Source: Tetramitus jugosus (lineage: Eukaryota; Heterolobosea; Eutetramitea; Acrasida; Vahlkampfiidae). From it: 64,000 nt of DNA. Below are positions 41,233 to 50,659 of this stretch, piece by piece. The number at the start of each line of letters is the position of its first letter. Position 1 is the first letter of the stretch. The stretch is from NCBI GenBank assembly GCA_937625935.1, contig OW569344.1:186001-250000 (forward strand), written 5' to 3'. Under the pieces are notes generated by a model. The model was not told the DNA's origin. It saw only the letters and a program-made list of their open reading frames with translations, and made no database searches. The translations under genes and the position numbers were made by a program.

Positions 41233-44200
41233 ATGAGCTACAAGTACGAAGTCCTCTACACAAAAGACATCCACAAAAAGTCACAAAATCGCAAATGGGT
41301 CGACGGTTATGCCGAATTCAACGTCAATAGCAAAAAGCTTTCCGTGTACGATGAAGAGACGCGCCAATATGTTGTCTCTAGTCATTTGAAGGCTATCGAT
41401 TTCGATGTACAGAATCCGGATGGTGAAGAGAAACGGATCATGAACTATGACATTCAAATTTTATCATTTGTTGCTCACATCAACAGTAATAGTGGTGATC
41501 AGAGTGCATCGACATCATCTCAAGCACCATCAACATCATCTTCAACAAAAAGCTCTGCTACTGCTACTGCTACTAGCAGTTTCAGTGCACCGAGACCATT
41601 GACCACTCCGCAACCAACAATCACATCATCATCAACAGAATCGGACTCATCAAAATATCCCAACAACAATAGCAGTATTTCCACAGTTTCATACACGAGA
41701 GGAGGTAAGAAGAAGTTTCAAGCACCGAGAATGGTGCCAAAAGTTCAACAACAAACACAAGTCAACGAGGAGGAAGACATGGAACAAACACCACACTATC
41801 AACAAAAGCAACAACCACAACAACGGCAGCGATCGCAATCTCATGAGAGAGGTTGGTCGATGGATGATGATGACAATGACGATGAAATCAATTCTAGTTC
41901 GATGAATCAGTATCGACCACAACAATCTCGAAGCTTTGCAAATAGCAGGCGATCCATGGCAGTGCAACAAGTCAGACGGAAATTACAATCAAGAGCAATG
42001 ATTGATGATGATGACAACAATGATGACGATAGTAATAATATTAGTAATATTAGTAATAGTAATATGAAGAGCAATCAGTCACATGGTATACGGAGTGAGA
42101 GTGATGATGACGATGATCAAGATCTCATTCATCACTCTGACGTTCGGTCGAGAAGCTCGCAGATATCACTGAATCGAAACAAGAATAAGACTGAGCAACA
42201 CTTGGACACTACTACTATGACTGCGAAGACTACAACAAGTGACACAACAATGAAGAGTCGATATGATCAAGAGGATGACTATAAGCGAAAGTCGAATCGA
42301 GTGTTAAACGATGATGACGACTCAGACGACGGAGGGGAGCCAGGCATTCAACCCGAAGACAAGGTAGAAGTTGTTACCGTGATGGGTCACAGTGGTGGTA
42401 TCAGTTTGGATGACGATGATGATGACGAGTTTGACTTCAATCCATCACCCATTCGAAAAACATTTAAGCCTATTCCTCGACCAGGTAATCCTCAGTCGAC
42501 AATCAATCGCACCCCGCAGTCCAATTACTCGCATAGAGTGGACCAGTCAAGTCCAAGCAACACATCAACACCACTCGTTCGACAAAGCACGCCACCACTG
42601 TCAAATAGTGGTTCCATAACGAAAAACTCACCTGCTGATGTTTCTCGCCAAACAACTCCCTCTTTCCAACGTACTCCCTTGACTAATAATGTGGCGAAGA
42701 CTCCCTCACCGAGCACCAAGATTAGTCCAATTACTGGCACCAAAAAGTTCAGCCCTCCGCTAGCTAAATCTCCCCATACGAACAATTTGATCGATACAAA
42801 TATTCCCATCCTCTCAATTATGCAGCAATTTATTGGCCGGAAGGATAGTCTTTGGTTTCCCAATACTACAGTTTGTAATTCGTTCCTACAGACAAGATCC
42901 TCACCAAAGCGATCTGTTTTGATACCCAACAAATTCCAAAGTCTAGATGAATACAAGAATGTATTTTCATCAGCCGTCTACGAAGATATGAACCTACAGT
43001 TATACAAAGTGGCACTGAAGTACAGAAGAGCATACAAGCAAATCACTAGTGCCCCAGGAACAAAACCTACAGAGAATTCAGTGACTAGAAACTGTCCCCA
43101 TGGAAAGATGGTCCTAAAAACGGTAAAGAAAGAGGGACCCAACAAGGGAAGAGTGTTCTATTCGTGTCCCACACAAAATTCTGGCTGTAAAGTGTTCCAT
43201 TGGGCCGATAGTGAGAGTGCTAATGTCGGATCGGGATCGTTCGTTAGACACATCTCTAACTCGAAAGAAAGAATGAACTTCTTCCGGTCTTCAGCCGTCA
43301 GTTATTATCATGGATGCGACTTTACTCAATCCCATAACTTAATGACCAATTCATTCAAGTCAAAAAGCAATGTAATGAAATACAAGTCGAACGTGACTCA
43401 ATGGTACTTGAGAATCGATGATAAGGAACAGGGCTCTCCGTACGCCAAGGACGACATTTGGATAATTTCAAATGATGAAATGTTTGATAAGATGGATAAT
43501 TTACTAATATGTCGCAGTGTATTCCATGGACCGACTTCTGATGGCAGCATAGAAGTTCAACCAATATTTGGAAAGCCATCGTGTATAAACAATTCGAGAA
43601 CAATGTATGCAATTAGAGGTCCAAATTTGGCATCCGAGTTGGAAATGATTGAGAATCTAGAAACTCTGAATAAGAGCAAGCTCCCAATATTGGACTCTTT
43701 GTTGGGTGATCCTACGGCTTGCTCAGAAGATACATCCCTAAAATCTGTCGTGAACTTTGACATTGGTGTTCCAAAGGAAGAAATTTTGGAAAAGGCAGAG
43801 AAGTTTATTACGGAGTATGATTTGAATGAGGATCAGGCAAGTGTGATTCGTAATAGCGCAAAATGGTTCATTCCTACTGAATACAGCCCTGATATTCATC
43901 TGGTTCACGGTGTATTCGGTGCAGGAAAATCGTTTATGCTAGTAGTATTAATTCTCTTCTTGTGTGAATTGCTTGATGAGGCAGGAAATACAGATATTCG
44001 AATTATGATATCATCTGTAACTAATGTAGCTGTGGATAGAGTTTTGCAAGGTTTGATTACTGAGAATTGTGACAATGTGCTGCGAGTGGGCAGTCAAAGA
44101 AAAATTGCAAGAGCTATTCTTCCGTATACACTCATCAGTGACAAATCAAAGCAAGAAATTGTTCGAGATCTCAACCAAATGCTGAAAAAGTCGCTCGATC

Positions 44201-45783
44201 CTCAAGAACTTCTCGGAGTGAAGAAAGCTTTAAAGGATGTTCAATCTGGTGCGCTTGAAAAGAAAAAGGATTCGGTGAAGAGTGTTAGGGTCGTTGGTGT
44301 CACATGTGCCGCATCAGCATTCGAAGTGCTAAAGGGAAACAAGTTTCCCATTATGATTATTGATGAAAGTAGTCAATGTGTTGAACCTTTGGCGTTGTTG
44401 CCAATGGCTAGATTTGGCTGTCAAAAACTAATTGCTGTTGGTGATCCCCAACAACTAAGTCCTACACTAAGTGGATCCTTTGGTCGAGATGATCCAGACT
44501 CGATAGAGAAGACATTATTTATTCGTTTGTCCGAAGTTGGTTTTGTACCACAGATGCTTCGAACTCAGTATCGTTGTCATCCAAGTATCAGCGCGTTATC
44601 CAACAAAATGTTTTATGGAGGCATGTTGAGAGATGGAATTAAAGACAGTGACAGATCATCCCTCATATATGGCATGCCACCTGTATTATTTGTTGATGTT
44701 CCAAATGGAAAGGAACAAGGTGCGTCAGATGGAAGTTTCTCAAACGAGGAGGAAGTGAATTGCATTGTGAATCTTCTGGGTCTTTTAACTCAAAATGAAT
44801 CCATTACAAAAGATACAATCGGAGTCATATCTCTCTATAGATCTCAAAAGTTCCAATTGAAACTGGCTTTGAAGAAAAATGGAGTGAAAGGTATTAAGAT
44901 ATCGACTGTTGATGCCTTCCAGGGTGGAGAACGAGATCTGATCATTTTAACATCCTGCAGAACAACAAACAATCTGAGTTTCATTGAGAATGAAAAACGG
45001 TTGAATGTTGCATTATCAAGAGCAAAGAGGCACCTTATTATTGTTGGAAAACAAGACACTCTTGAAAATAGCAGGTACTGGAAGAATGTAATACTACAAG
45101 CAGAAAGAACAAATAATGGTATTTCCTCATCGAGCCGCATTCAAAACATCTCACAAATCCAAGATCTATTCATCAGTGGTGGTAGTAGTCGATCGTATGT
45201 GCTTCCACAGGACATGGATGACGAAGAGGAAATCGACTTTGATAAACCTCTTTTACATCAATTGCCAAAACGGCAACTAATTGATGACGATGACGATGAT
45301 GACGAAGATGAAAACGAAAACTATTGCGAAGCTGAACGTGCACTACTATTGGATGAAAAGGTGAGCTCTATTGACAAAGAAGAGGGCGAAATAGAGTTTG
45401 AATTTGGTGAAGAGAAGAGTAGCCAGACAAAGAAGAGATCTGCTTCGAAACTTACCGACGATGACGATACAGACAGTGACCAAGAAGATGAAAACTTGCA
45501 TTCTTCACCAAGCCAAAAAAGAAGAAGAATCGAAGATGATACATCGGAAAAGTCAACCTTTTTGGATCAACCTGAACATGTTGACACTGCCTCGCTCGTG
45601 TTACCAGAACACGAAGAAAGAACGAATGAACAAACACTCCAAGATAGCTCTGCCATCCAAACCAGTGATTCCATCATCTACGACAATGATGACACCGAGA
45701 GGAGTGGTGGGACCACCAATGTTGAAAGTAGCAGCAGCAACAACAAAGCCAACCAGTCAATCGAGTTGGATCTTGACTGGTAA
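41233..45783 (+). CDS. ZGRF1: ZGRF1-like 5'-3' DNA helicase
   Basis: 1516 residues, single exon. Domain order matches ZGRF1: an N-terminal DUF2439 domain (KYEVLYTKDIHKKSQNRKW, ~1-85), a disordered region with poly-Asp/Gln/Ser (~90-530), a GRF zinc finger (NCPHGKMVLKTVKKEGPNKG then RVFYSCP...CKVFHWAD, ~620-660) and a UPF1-like SF1 helicase (~880-1300). Helicase motifs: GVFGAGKS (~892, Walker A), TNVAVDRVL, MIIDESSQCVEPLALLP, GDPQQLSPTL, QYRCHPSISALSNKMFYGGM, VDAFQGGERDLIILTSCR and LNVALSRAK. ZGRF1 promotes repair of replication-blocking lesions and D-loop dissociation. The C-terminal ~190 residues are acidic and Ser-rich with a likely nuclear signal (SQKRRRIEDD). It differs from the UPF1 gene at 23850 by lacking the CH domain. 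Confidence 0.9.
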   Translation: MSYKYEVLYTKDIHKKSQNRKWVDGYAEFNVNSKKLSVYDEETRQYVVSSHLKAIDFDVQNPDGEEKRIMNYDIQILSFVAHINSNSGDQSASTSSQAPSTSSSTKSSATATATSSFSAPRPLTTPQPTITSSSTESDSSKYPNNNSSISTVSYTRGGKKKFQAPRMVPKVQQQTQVNEEEDMEQTPHYQQKQQPQQRQRSQSHERGWSMDDDDNDDEINSSSMNQYRPQQSRSFANSRRSMAVQQVRRKLQSRAMIDDDDNNDDDSNNISNISNSNMKSNQSHGIRSESDDDDDQDLIHHSDVRSRSSQISLNRNKNKTEQHLDTTTMTAKTTTSDTTMKSRYDQEDDYKRKSNRVLNDDDDSDDGGEPGIQPEDKVEVVTVMGHSGGISLDDDDDDEFDFNPSPIRKTFKPIPRPGNPQSTINRTPQSNYSHRVDQSSPSNTSTPLVRQSTPPLSNSGSITKNSPADVSRQTTPSFQRTPLTNNVAKTPSPSTKISPITGTKKFSPPLAKSPHTNNLIDTNIPILSIMQQFIGRKDSLWFPNTTVCNSFLQTRSSPKRSVLIPNKFQSLDEYKNVFSSAVYEDMNLQLYKVALKYRRAYKQITSAPGTKPTENSVTRNCPHGKMVLKTVKKEGPNKGRVFYSCPTQNSGCKVFHWADSESANVGSGSFVRHISNSKERMNFFRSSAVSYYHGCDFTQSHNLMTNSFKSKSNVMKYKSNVTQWYLRIDDKEQGSPYAKDDIWIISNDEMFDKMDNLLICRSVFHGPTSDGSIEVQPIFGKPSCINNSRTMYAIRGPNLASELEMIENLETLNKSKLPILDSLLGDPTACSEDTSLKSVVNFDIGVPKEEILEKAEKFITEYDLNEDQASVIRNSAKWFIPTEYSPDIHLVHGVFGAGKSFMLVVLILFLCELLDEAGNTDIRIMISSVTNVAVDRVLQGLITENCDNVLRVGSQRKIARAILPYTLISDKSKQEIVRDLNQMLKKSLDPQELLGVKKALKDVQSGALEKKKDSVKSVRVVGVTCAASAFEVLKGNKFPIMIIDESSQCVEPLALLPMARFGCQKLIAVGDPQQLSPTLSGSFGRDDPDSIEKTLFIRLSEVGFVPQMLRTQYRCHPSISALSNKMFYGGMLRDGIKDSDRSSLIYGMPPVLFVDVPNGKEQGASDGSFSNEEEVNCIVNLLGLLTQNESITKDTIGVISLYRSQKFQLKLALKKNGVKGIKISTVDAFQGGERDLIILTSCRTTNNLSFIENEKRLNVALSRAKRHLIIVGKQDTLENSRYWKNVILQAERTNNGISSSSRIQNISQIQDLFISGGSSRSYVLPQDMDDEEEIDFDKPLLHQLPKRQLIDDDDDDDEDENENYCEAERALLLDEKVSSIDKEEGEIEFEFGEEKSSQTKKRSASKLTDDDDTDSDQEDENLHSSPSQKRRRIEDDTSEKSTFLDQPEHVDTASLVLPEHEERTNEQTLQDSSAIQTSDSIIYDNDDTERSGGTTNVESSSSNNKANQSIELDLDW

Positions 45784-45923
45784 ACTTCTTTCCAATCGTC
45801 GGACATCCGTAAAGTCTTCCCGTTTCACAACATTCCGTCATCGGCAAAATCACAATTCTGCGCACACAAAAAAGTAAAAGCAAAAAACTAAAATCATCAT
45901 CAAAAGTGTCCACAGCAGTAATC

Positions 45924-46967
45924 ATGATCGCTGGTGCCATCTCTGTAACTGCCCTTGCCTTGGTCCTTGCCAGAAGAAGAGCCTACAATAACACCACCTC
46001 TGCTATCGCTACCACACAACTGCAAGAACAACCAACCACTGACACTTCATCATCAGCACCACCACAAAATCAAGTTGATGTTGATGATCAATTGTTGGAC
46101 AGTTTGTTGGACAACCTTCTCACCCCTAACAGCAGCACTGGCACTAGTAGCAGTAACACTCTTCAATTTGTCAAACAATTTTATGATGTGAAATCAGAGT
46201 ACAGCAGAGAATGTGAGTGTGAATTTGGATTCTCAAGACCAGGATTCAAGCAAGACTCTGTCACTGGTAGAGTCGCCTATCATGACAAGCACTTGTTTGT
46301 CTTGACGAGAAAACAGGCAACAGAGTGGTCAGAAGACTTTGGCAAGGACGGATTCCCTGCTCAGCTCAAGAAGACTCTGAGAGAAGTCAACAAGAAGGAT
46401 CGATGTCTCGTTTCAGTGGCTGAGGCAGTCGATGGAGAAGACGCTAGTGATGAAGACAATGGATTGTTTAGTGTGATTGTGATGCCTGATATGATCAAGT
46501 ACACTGGAGTCACCATGGACAGTATGGCAGTCATGTGCAATAATTTGTTTGGTACAAGTGATGGTGATCTATCCTCGTCGACGGACATCAAGAGAGAGAC
46601 GATTCAAGGTGCACAAATCTTTATCTGTTGTCATGGATCAAAGGATATGAGATGTGGTGTGTGTGGACCACAATTGTACAAGGCATTTGCGGAACAGATT
46701 CCTCAATCTGGATATAGTCAAGAGCCTGTTGCCATTCGAAGATGCAACCACATTGGTGGACACAAGTTTGCCGGTAATTTGATCATTTACAAGTACAGTG
46801 CTGGTAACAGAAGAGTGTTTGGTGATTGGTATGGTTATGTTGATCTGAGTGATGTTGATAGATTGATCAATACACACTTGATTGCCAACCGTATTGTCAA
46901 GGACATTTGGAGAGGAAGAGCCGGTATGAAGAATGAATTGGCTGAAAAGTTTTTGCAATTCCAATAA
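45924..46967 (+). CDS. Apd1/Aim32-like thioredoxin-fold ferredoxin (sucrase/ferredoxin-like family)
   Basis: 347 residues from ATG 45924 (earlier in-frame GTG rejected). A short hydrophobic N-terminus (MIAGAISVTALALVLARRR) is a signal anchor or organellar signal. The C-terminal half has the family hallmark ligands for a [2Fe-2S] cluster: C-x8-C in ICCHGSKDMRCGVCGP and H-x-G-G-H in CNHIGGHKFAGN, 31 residues apart, within the spacing known for yeast Apd1. DWYGYV and the C-terminal WRGRAG are also conserved. Yeast Aim32 is mitochondrial, Apd1 cytosolic; the membrane-like N-terminus here suggests an organellar or membrane-attached redox protein. Three Asn/Ser-rich low-complexity stretches precede the fold. 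Confidence 0.85.
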   Translation: MIAGAISVTALALVLARRRAYNNTTSAIATTQLQEQPTTDTSSSAPPQNQVDVDDQLLDSLLDNLLTPNSSTGTSSSNTLQFVKQFYDVKSEYSRECECEFGFSRPGFKQDSVTGRVAYHDKHLFVLTRKQATEWSEDFGKDGFPAQLKKTLREVNKKDRCLVSVAEAVDGEDASDEDNGLFSVIVMPDMIKYTGVTMDSMAVMCNNLFGTSDGDLSSSTDIKRETIQGAQIFICCHGSKDMRCGVCGPQLYKAFAEQIPQSGYSQEPVAIRRCNHIGGHKFAGNLIIYKYSAGNRRVFGDWYGYVDLSDVDRLINTHLIANRIVKDIWRGRAGMKNELAEKFLQFQ

Positions 46968-46977
46968 ATCAACTGAT

Positions 46978-49407
46978 TTATCTCTGTGAAGATGAGAGCA
47001 GTGATACATGATCCGAATGGCTTTGTTTTAGGGAATCGTAGCTCGATCGTTTCTTGTTGTGCTGATGAGATATCAAATATGCTTGTCCAATGACAATCAA
47101 GATGAGCAGCATGCTGAGACCGAAGAAGATTGTTGTCAGACCAAAAGGCACAGCAGATGCTGCTTTGATCGATACATCCAAGCGGTACGTGCATTTGGTA
47201 TGAAAATCGTTCAGAACAACGATCGTTACCACAAGTTGCTTATGTCTGGTGATAGGAGCCTGGGGAACACGAATCTGGCTGGTACCATTGGCACTAATGT
47301 GGAAGTATGCGAAAGCATTATTTTGATTACTACTCTGGACAACTTCGCTCAATTGTATCAACGATAGACGTTTGATTTCACTATCATCAATTTCCTGCTG
47401 GGCCTCGCTAACATTCACCAAGAGAGCAATGTTTCCTACACCAGTTAACAATGTTGAACTGACATCTAGCTCAAGATAGTTCGAATCTGAACGAAGCGCC
47501 AGTTTGAACACGTTGCTCTCTTGACCGAACAAGAAACCTTGGAACGAATCTTTCAGTGGTCTTCCACTCACTATTGAATCATAGGGAAAGTGTCCTGCAG
47601 AGCAATCCAGTGTCTTGTAATTGCTGTTGCACTTACATGCCATCGCTCCATCCTTACTTACATCTGACACACAATTTCCATGTCCAGAACATTCATTCGG
47701 ACAATATGACTGATCGGTAACACAATCTACAGCATCATTAATATCACAAAGTGCATTCGTACTGGCCGACTTGGTTGAGTATCTCTTGAGAACTTCAATT
47801 GGAGTATTGAAATACTGTTGATTAGTAAATTCGCGTTCAACCTCCGCACCTCGATAAATGCCATTGAAGGCGAGATATTGAGTCAATCCATTATATGATT
47901 TGAATGAACCGTGTAATCTGCCATCATACTCACCCTCCAGATCGATATCAGTCAGAGCAGTAGCACGTTGTGCATTAAAGAACTCTCTACCACTCCAATA
48001 CACTGTTCGGAGCATTTCCTGTACTCCCTTAGGATTGGACCGAATATTAAAGATATCAGTTGCAAACAGTAATGGTACATTGTGCTTGTCCAACACATTA
48101 GATAGCAAGTCGTGAGGTGCATCAACATGTATATCATATTTCATTGAATCATACACCCTTCTACTGCATATACTTTCCATCTTAATATTATTCGCAACAC
48201 CCAAAGTGGTTAGAACAGCACCGTCATTCAAATATCGAAGCAACAAATCTTCAAAAGCATGATTCAGTTGAGTGACACGAGAGTCACTGATATCAACCGT
48301 ATTAGACCTTGTAACTTGTTCAAACAATGATTCACAATTCACAATCTTATCCTTCTTTGCTTCCTCTAGACATGACTGCACTAATGGAGTTACACGCACA
48401 GTGTCTCCATACGAAAGATAGCCTCTCATGTAATCATAAGAAACCATAGTCGGGTATTGGATAGACGGATACAGTACAGGATCAAATATCACATTTCCCA
48501 TAATCTGAAAAGTCAAATCAGGATCACTCTTCAGTATCTGATTCAAATAAAGTACAGTTTTTGTGTCGTAGTCACTTGTCACAAAATAAACTTGTGAGTT
48601 CTTCAATTTGGGATACATGGCCATAAACTCTCGCAGTGCACTCTGCAAGTCTAACGCAGAAAACTGAGCACGATTCGGTGTGCCATTCCCTCGTTTCGCA
48701 CCATCCTTCATATCCACATAAGAATACCCGGTCATTGCAGGCGCGTCAATATATAACACATTACCCAAACGATTCCAAGTATGAGTCATCTGATCACTCC
48801 TGGATCGTTCACTTAGAACAAATTGATCTTGTCCCTCGCCCAACGGACTCAACACAATTGGACCAGACTCGAACAACAATCGTGACATGAACGAACAACC
48901 AATCGAGCCATTCACAGCACCAAAAGAAGAAGTAGCACCTCCACCACCTACAACAACAAACAATGGCACAGTATCATCAAAATCCTCTCCTGCTTGTTCA
49001 GATATCATTGGCCAATACCAATAAAACAAATGAACACGTTGTCTGCTATTCACATTGTCAACTTCTTGTTTTTCTCTGGTGTTTTGACCATTAGTTGCAC
49101 GATTCAGATATGGAGCATCGAACAAGTCATCAATCTGATGTTCACGAATGTTGCTACTCTTGGTGCTAGAATCGCTCTCATTTCTCTTGGCAACCAAAAC
49201 AAGATGCTTATTCTTCTTATCTGTCCGTATACTGTACTGGAAGGACAAGTAGCCAGTATAGGAGGGCACAGTCGTCGCAGTCCCGAGATGAGGCAACGAC
49301 GTGATTCGGTTACTCGTGCTTGTGAATGCAAATGTTGTGAATAGAGTCAACAACATACACAAGCACAGCGAGAATAAGAGAGAAAAAGAATGGTGTGACA
49401 TGGCCAT
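46978..49407 (-). CDS. Membrane serine-carboxypeptidase-like (S10) pseudoenzyme with EGF module
   Basis: 809 residues from ATG 49405-49407; a longer frame to 49560 overlaps the upstream carrier and was rejected. A signal peptide (SLLFSLCLCMLLTLFTTFAF) is followed by an S10-like alpha/beta-hydrolase domain (~110-555): FYWYWPM, LFVVVGGGGATSSFGAVNGS, SPLGEGQD, WNRLGNVLYIDAPAMTGYSY. The Ser of G-E-S-Y-A-G is replaced (VTSDYDTKT, ~276) and the Asp (FATDIFNI) and His regions also lack catalytic residues, so proteolysis is unlikely. An EGF-like cysteine cluster (CPNECSGHGNCVSD...CKC, ~565-600), a C-terminal ectodomain, one membrane helix (~763-785) and a basic Ser-rich tail follow. Likely a surface or endosomal type I protein, function unknown. 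Confidence 0.7.
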   Translation of the reverse strand: MAMSHHSFSLLFSLCLCMLLTLFTTFAFTSTSNRITSLPHLGTATTVPSYTGYLSFQYSIRTDKKNKHLVLVAKRNESDSSTKSSNIREHQIDDLFDAPYLNRATNGQNTREKQEVDNVNSRQRVHLFYWYWPMISEQAGEDFDDTVPLFVVVGGGGATSSFGAVNGSIGCSFMSRLLFESGPIVLSPLGEGQDQFVLSERSRSDQMTHTWNRLGNVLYIDAPAMTGYSYVDMKDGAKRGNGTPNRAQFSALDLQSALREFMAMYPKLKNSQVYFVTSDYDTKTVLYLNQILKSDPDLTFQIMGNVIFDPVLYPSIQYPTMVSYDYMRGYLSYGDTVRVTPLVQSCLEEAKKDKIVNCESLFEQVTRSNTVDISDSRVTQLNHAFEDLLLRYLNDGAVLTTLGVANNIKMESICSRRVYDSMKYDIHVDAPHDLLSNVLDKHNVPLLFATDIFNIRSNPKGVQEMLRTVYWSGREFFNAQRATALTDIDLEGEYDGRLHGSFKSYNGLTQYLAFNGIYRGAEVEREFTNQQYFNTPIEVLKRYSTKSASTNALCDINDAVDCVTDQSYCPNECSGHGNCVSDVSKDGAMACKCNSNYKTLDCSAGHFPYDSIVSGRPLKDSFQGFLFGQESNVFKLALRSDSNYLELDVSSTLLTGVGNIALLVNVSEAQQEIDDSEIKRLSLIQLSEVVQSSNQNNAFAYFHISANGTSQIRVPQAPITRHKQLVVTIVVLNDFHTKCTYRLDVSIKAASAVPFGLTTIFFGLSMLLILIVIGQAYLISHQHNKKRSSYDSLKQSHSDHVSLLSSSQR

Positions 49408-49495
49408 GTACGATTCTTCCTTACCTGGATTTTGTTTGTTTTTTGTTTGCTTTTTCGATGTGAAAGCTCCACTTTTTTCAGCTGGATGTCGTTGT

Positions 49496-50539
49496 TTATT
49501 GCTCCCGTGATTGTTGCTGTTGTTTGTAATGCTGGTCCAGTTTGTCCTTGATAAATTCATACATGGTCATAATAATGGCAGCATTGGGAGCAGTGTATGC
49601 AATCCGAGGGCCTAATCCCTTGAACAGAGCGCGAACTCCTTCTTCCTTGTAAACTGTCCGAAGTCCATGCACCATTCCTTCATAATAAGTAGTGGCACCA
49701 CCCGTTCCAGCTCCAAAGTTAGCAGCAGCTCTCCTTTGAACTTGCATTCTTGTTTTCACGACATCCAACGGACAAACTACAACACCAGACACTGTACTGG
49801 CAACTGCTGCACTAATCAAATAGGACCACGACGATGAAGAAGATGCCTTTTGCTCGTCAATTTTGAACCACTTTTTCATGTATTCATAACTCATGAAATA
49901 AATGGCAGATTGAGGACCAAACGTGGCCAAAGTAATGCCATAACCTCGGTACAGAGCGCGCAAACCGTCAGATCGCACCATCTTTATCACATCTCTCATC
50001 TTCATTTCACTTCGATTCACTTGTAATCTCTCTTTTAAAACATCGTGAGGTACCCAAACAACACAGCTAAATGTTTCGGCCAGAAATCCACTTGTTAAAT
50101 GACTCATAGCCAATTTCCAACCACTACTGCTCGTGTTGCCACTGTTCTCACCAGATTCTACAAAAACCTTGAACTGAGCATTGAAAAAGTCATAAAACGT
50201 CAAATAGAGCGTAATGGCAGGTGCAGTGAACAATAAGCTAGCTCCTAGTCCCTTGTAGAATCCTCTGATACCCTCTTGTTGTCTCATTTTTCGAATTGCA
50301 TCCATAGAGCTCTCATAATAACTTGCGTTCGCATGATAACGATGTTGTTGCTGTTGTTGCACTTGCAATCTTGCTTTGATCGTGTCAATAGGATGCAGGA
50401 TGATGCGACTGGAGAGACCAGATATGGCTGATGCATAAACAACAGATTGAGATGGTAACAGAGACGACCACCGATCGTCCTTATTGTGCACATGGCTCAC
50501 ATTATCATGATGGTCACTCTGTTGTTGATCTTTTTTCAT
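49496..50539 (-). CDS. Mitochondrial carrier (SLC25), unassigned substrate
   Basis: 347 residues, single exon, ATG 50537-50539. Three carrier signatures: HPIDTIKARLQV, VPHDVLKERLQV and CPLDVVKTRMQV, each followed by a GFYKGLGAS/ALYRGYGI/ALFKGLGP-type loop. The acidic residue is kept in all three repeats. The VWVPHDVLKERLQV form of repeat 2 recalls the S-adenosylmethionine/SLC25A26 or SLC25A38/44 neighbourhood but the substrate cannot be named. Low-complexity Gln runs lie in the first matrix loop and at the C-terminus. The gene lies 89 bp upstream of the pseudopeptidase gene on the same strand, and 120 bp downstream of the SEC14 gene. Confidence 0.88.
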   Translation of the reverse strand: MKKDQQQSDHHDNVSHVHNKDDRWSSLLPSQSVVYASAISGLSSRIILHPIDTIKARLQVQQQQQHRYHANASYYESSMDAIRKMRQQEGIRGFYKGLGASLLFTAPAITLYLTFYDFFNAQFKVFVESGENSGNTSSSGWKLAMSHLTSGFLAETFSCVVWVPHDVLKERLQVNRSEMKMRDVIKMVRSDGLRALYRGYGITLATFGPQSAIYFMSYEYMKKWFKIDEQKASSSSSWSYLISAAVASTVSGVVVCPLDVVKTRMQVQRRAAANFGAGTGGATTYYEGMVHGLRTVYKEEGVRALFKGLGPRIAYTAPNAAIIMTMYEFIKDKLDQHYKQQQQSREQ

Positions 50540-50659
50540 TTTTTATGGGGAGGTGTTTTGGATGTTGCAGCTTCACGAAGGAGAATTTTATGTTATAAAT
50601 ATTTTATCAATTTGATTTGGCGCTGTTATTTACAGTTCGATGCCGAACGAACATTGAGC

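Noticed and set aside
49408-49560. Longer start (49560) for the S10-like protein
   Set aside because: It would overlap the coding region of the upstream carrier and place 51 hydrophilic residues before an obvious signal peptide.
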